A DNA stretch of 64,000 bases from Methylotetracoccus oryzae (GTDB lineage: Bacteria; Pseudomonadota; Gammaproteobacteria; Methylococcales; Methylococcaceae). The notes under the pieces were generated by a model, which searched no databases, had not been told where the DNA came from, and saw only the letters and a program-made list of their open reading frames with translations. The translations under genes were made by a program, and so were the position numbers. The stretch lies in contig NZ_SRSH01000007.1 in the NCBI RefSeq assembly GCF_006175985.1, positions 1 through 64,000 on the forward strand. The letters run 5' to 3'. Shown here in pieces: positions 61,628-64,000 of this stretch. Position 1 is the stretch's first letter. The number at the start of each line of letters is the position of its first letter.

Positions 61628-62749
61628 TCACGCGCCCTCCGCGGCATCGGACACACCCTCGCTCGTCTGGCTCGCGCGTTCCCGCTGGCGAGCAAGCGCC
61701 CAGCCGACATGCTCGCGGACCAGCGCGGAAGAATGGTCCCGGCGACTTTCGAGCGCGGCGACCACCGCCTCCGAGCGCGGCGCGTTGCCCAGGGCAATGG
61801 CCACGTTCCGCAACCAGCAAACATATCCGATGCGCCGGATCGCCGAGCCCTCGGTCATAGCGAGAAAGGCCGCCTCGTCCCAGGAGAAAACCTGAACCAG
61901 CGCGGCACTATCCAGTCCATGCCGCGGATGGAAGTCACGTTCGCGCGTCAACTGGGCGTAGCGGTTCCACGGACATACCAGCTGGCAGTCGTCGCAGCCA
62001 TAGATCCGGTTGCCGATCGCGGCGCGAAACTGCTCGGGAATCGAACCGCGTAATTCGATCGTCAGATAGGAAATACAGCGCCGTGCGTCCAGGCGGTAAG
62101 GGGCGATGATGGCCTGAGTCGGGCAGATTTCGATGCACGCAGCGCAGCTCCCACAGTGATTTTGCACCGGGGAGTCGGGCGGCAGCGGCAAGTCGGTGTA
62201 AATTTCGCCGAGAAAGAACCACGAGCCGGCGTGGCGGTTGATCAGGTTCGTGTGCTTGCCGATCCAGCCCAGACCAGCCCGCTCGGCCAGCGCCTTCTCC
62301 AGCACCGGTGCGCTGTCGACGAACGCGCGATGTCCGAAGGGACCGACCTCGCCCTCGATACGCGCGGCCAGCTTCGCAAGCCGCGAACGCACGACCTTGT
62401 GGTAGTCCCGCCCCAGCGCATAGCGGGAAATGAAAGCCCGCGCCGCATCCTCGAGCACGGCGCCGCTGCGCTCTCGCGGCTCGGGCAGGTAGTCCATTCG
62501 CCCGCTGACGATACGCAAGGTGCCCGGAATGAGTTCGCCCGGGCGGCTGCGGCGCGTGCCATGACGGGCCATGTAAGCCATCTCTCCGTGGCAGCCCGCA
62601 TCCAGCCAGCGCATCAGATGCTCCTCATGCGCCAGCAGATCGACATCCGCGATGCCGATCTGCTGGAAACCGAGTTCCCGGCCCCAGTCCTTGATGCGCC
62701 GGGCGAGCTGCGAATAATCCGGAGACCCTGTCCCGCTGGTCGTCCTCAT
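61628..62749 (-). CDS. queG: Epoxyqueuosine reductase QueG
   Basis: Cobalamin- and Fe-S-dependent enzyme for the last step of queuosine synthesis in tRNA. 373 residues. The two [4Fe-4S] motifs are CGSCAACIEICPTQAI (near 187-202) and GCDDCQLVCPWNRYAQ (near 242-257). The N-terminal ELGFQQIGIADVDL matches the family. The C-terminus resembles the HEAT-like domain. The ATG at MRTTSGTGSPDYSQL is used; an ATG 15 codons upstream is possible. Divergent from nnr, as in E. coli (yjeS/yjeF). Confidence 0.95.
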   Translation of the reverse strand: MRTTSGTGSPDYSQLARRIKDWGRELGFQQIGIADVDLLAHEEHLMRWLDAGCHGEMAYMARHGTRRSRPGELIPGTLRIVSGRMDYLPEPRERSGAVLEDAARAFISRYALGRDYHKVVRSRLAKLAARIEGEVGPFGHRAFVDSAPVLEKALAERAGLGWIGKHTNLINRHAGSWFFLGEIYTDLPLPPDSPVQNHCGSCAACIEICPTQAIIAPYRLDARRCISYLTIELRGSIPEQFRAAIGNRIYGCDDCQLVCPWNRYAQLTRERDFHPRHGLDSAALVQVFSWDEAAFLAMTEGSAIRRIGYVCWLRNVAIALGNAPRSEAVVAALESRRDHSSALVREHVGWALARQRERASQTSEGVSDAAEGA

Positions 62750-62854
62750 GACGCTTTCCGAATCTTCCACCGCACCGATTTGCCCTCGCTTCATGCCCTC
62801 GGCGAGAATAGCAGAAGCTGCCCGACGGTCCCGCAGCGAGTCCGACCGTTTTCG

Positions 62855-64000
62855 ATGTTCACTGCGATGCACGCTGTCCTGCCCAACGATCTGTATACAG
62901 CCGATCAGGTCCGCGCCATGGACCGCCACGCGATCGAAGACATCGGCATCCCAGGCCTCACATTGATGGAACGCGCCGGTGCGGCGGCCTTCGCGACCCT
63001 GCGCCAACGCTGGCCAGCGGCCAAGTTCCTGTCGATCGTGTGCGGCGGTGGCAACAACGGCGGCGACGGCTACGTGATCGCGCGTCTGGCGCTGGAAGCG
63101 GGACTCGACCCCCGCGTCTACGCCCTACGTCCGCCCGAGTCGCTCCGCGGCGATGCCCGACTCGCCTTCCAGGCGTATCGGGATGCCGGCGGCTCCTGGC
63201 TGGACTACGTGCCGATGCACCTCGAACACGCCGAGGTCATCGTCGACGCCCTGTTCGGAACCGGGCTCGACCGCGAGGTTGGCGGCAGCGATGCGGCCGT
63301 CATACGCGCCATCAACGGCACTTCGGCTGGCGTTCTGGCGGTGGATATCCCGTCAGGATTGCACGCGGACAGCGGTGCCGTGCTGGGCAGCGCCGTGGAG
63401 GCCGATGTTACCGTGACATTCATCGGACTGAAACGCGGCCTGTTTACCGCTGCGGGTCCGGCGCAGTGCGGCTCGGTCATCTTCGATGATCTGGACACAC
63501 CCGCGACCGTCCGTCGGTCCACCCCGCCTTCCGCGCGGCTGATCCGAAGCGAGGACTGCCGGCTGCCACGCCGGACCGCGACTGCGCACAAAGGTCATTG
63601 TGGTCATGTGCTGGTGATCGGCGGCGACGCCGGCTACGGCGGCGCCGCATACCTGGCCGCTTCGGCTGCGGCGCGCGTTGGCTCCGGCCTGATCTCCGTG
63701 GCGACCCATCCGGCTCACGCACCCACGCTCAATGCGACCCGGCCCGAACTGATGTGCCGCGGAATACGCGAGGTGGCCGACCTTGAGCCACTGCTGGCCC
63801 GTGCCACCGTCCTCGCGTTGGGCCCCGGGCTGGGGCAAAGGGAGTGGTCTGTTGACCTGTTCCGGACTGCACTGGGCACAGGGCTCCCATTGGTCGTCGA
63901 CGCCGATGCCCTGAATCTGCTGGCACTGCAACCGCGGCGCCGCGAGGACTGGGTATTGACGCCGCATCCGGGCGAAGCGGCTCGGCTGCTTGGGACCAGC
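62855..64000 (+). CDS. nnr: Bifunctional NAD(P)H-hydrate epimerase / dehydratase (Nnr), 3' end outside window
   Basis: Repairs damaged NAD(P)H hydrates. The frame is open for 382 codons to the window edge. The epimerase half has AMDRHAIEDIGIPGLTLMERAG, CGGGNNGGDGYVIARL, DALFGTGLDR and AVDIPSGLHADSG. The dehydratase half begins KGHCGHVLVIGGDAGYGGAA and continues with LALGPGLGQ, VVDADALNLLA and LTPHPGEAARLLG. The remaining C-terminal part, which includes the dehydratase catalytic motif, is cut off. The first ATG (MFTAMHAVLP) or one four codons later could be the start. Confidence 0.93.
   Translation, partial: MFTAMHAVLPNDLYTADQVRAMDRHAIEDIGIPGLTLMERAGAAAFATLRQRWPAAKFLSIVCGGGNNGGDGYVIARLALEAGLDPRVYALRPPESLRGDARLAFQAYRDAGGSWLDYVPMHLEHAEVIVDALFGTGLDREVGGSDAAVIRAINGTSAGVLAVDIPSGLHADSGAVLGSAVEADVTVTFIGLKRGLFTAAGPAQCGSVIFDDLDTPATVRRSTPPSARLIRSEDCRLPRRTATAHKGHCGHVLVIGGDAGYGGAAYLAASAAARVGSGLISVATHPAHAPTLNATRPELMCRGIREVADLEPLLARATVLALGPGLGQREWSVDLFRTALGTGLPLVVDADALNLLALQPRRREDWVLTPHPGEAARLLGTS

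Overview
This is a GC-rich, almost entirely chromosomal stretch from a gammaproteobacterium. Evidence for that placement: the dusB-fis operon; the speD / OsmC-like / Crp-family neighbourhood (the same three-gene arrangement as around vfr in Pseudomonas); SRP RNA directly upstream of dnaX-ybaB-recR; the epmB / efp-epmA lysylation module; the rimP-nusA-infB-rbfA-truB-rpsO-pnp operon; and queG divergent from a fused nnr. A K+-independent-type H+-pyrophosphatase, a group II truncated haemoglobin and a betaproteobacterial-style Eps exopolysaccharide export set suggest an environmental lineage outside the enterics and pseudomonads, perhaps near Chromatiales or Acidiferrobacterales. I cannot name a genus from the sequence alone.

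Layout. 0.16-3.0 kb: dusB-fis, then purH. 3.0-6.9 kb: a gene-free stretch ending in a candidate sigma-54 promoter, an unrecognised multi-pass membrane protein, then speD, an OsmC-like protein and a Crp/Clp-family regulator whose ligand pocket looks altered. 7.0-15.2 kb: prlC, gcvT, hppA, a CorC-type CBS membrane protein and a histidine phosphatase. 15.2-20.8 kb: argH, pgi, cmoA and a DUF853 HerA-like ATPase. 20.9-27.3 kb: a minus-strand exopolysaccharide cassette (EpsB-like initiating transferase, EpsD, EpsE, EpsF, EpsL) with no other glycosyltransferase, flippase or polymerase. 27.9-34.1 kb: trxB, ftsK, and a compact minus-strand group of truncated haemoglobin, P-loop protein and metA. Between the haemoglobin gene and mfd lies a large imperfect palindrome. 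34.2-41.0 kb: mfd, SRP RNA, dnaX, ybaB, recR and a HIT protein. 41.1-46.0 kb: a small anchored protein, a 5'-nucleotidase, the EF-P module and lpxH. 46.1-54.9 kb: the rimP-to-pnp translation and RNA-decay operon with a two-terminator leader. 54.9-64.0 kb: a Bax-inhibitor-1 family protein, an operon of two divergent Hsp70-like proteins plus a DUF2760 protein, a small secreted protein, queG, and the start of a bifunctional nnr that runs off the window.

Most of the window is housekeeping: translation, RNA metabolism, DNA repair and replication, and amino-acid and purine synthesis. The least explained parts are the Hsp70/Hsp70/DUF2760 operon, the palindrome upstream of mfd, the sigma-54-associated membrane protein, the altered Crp-like regulator and the incomplete Eps cassette. 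No insertion sequence, prophage, CRISPR array, tRNA or rRNA gene was recognised.
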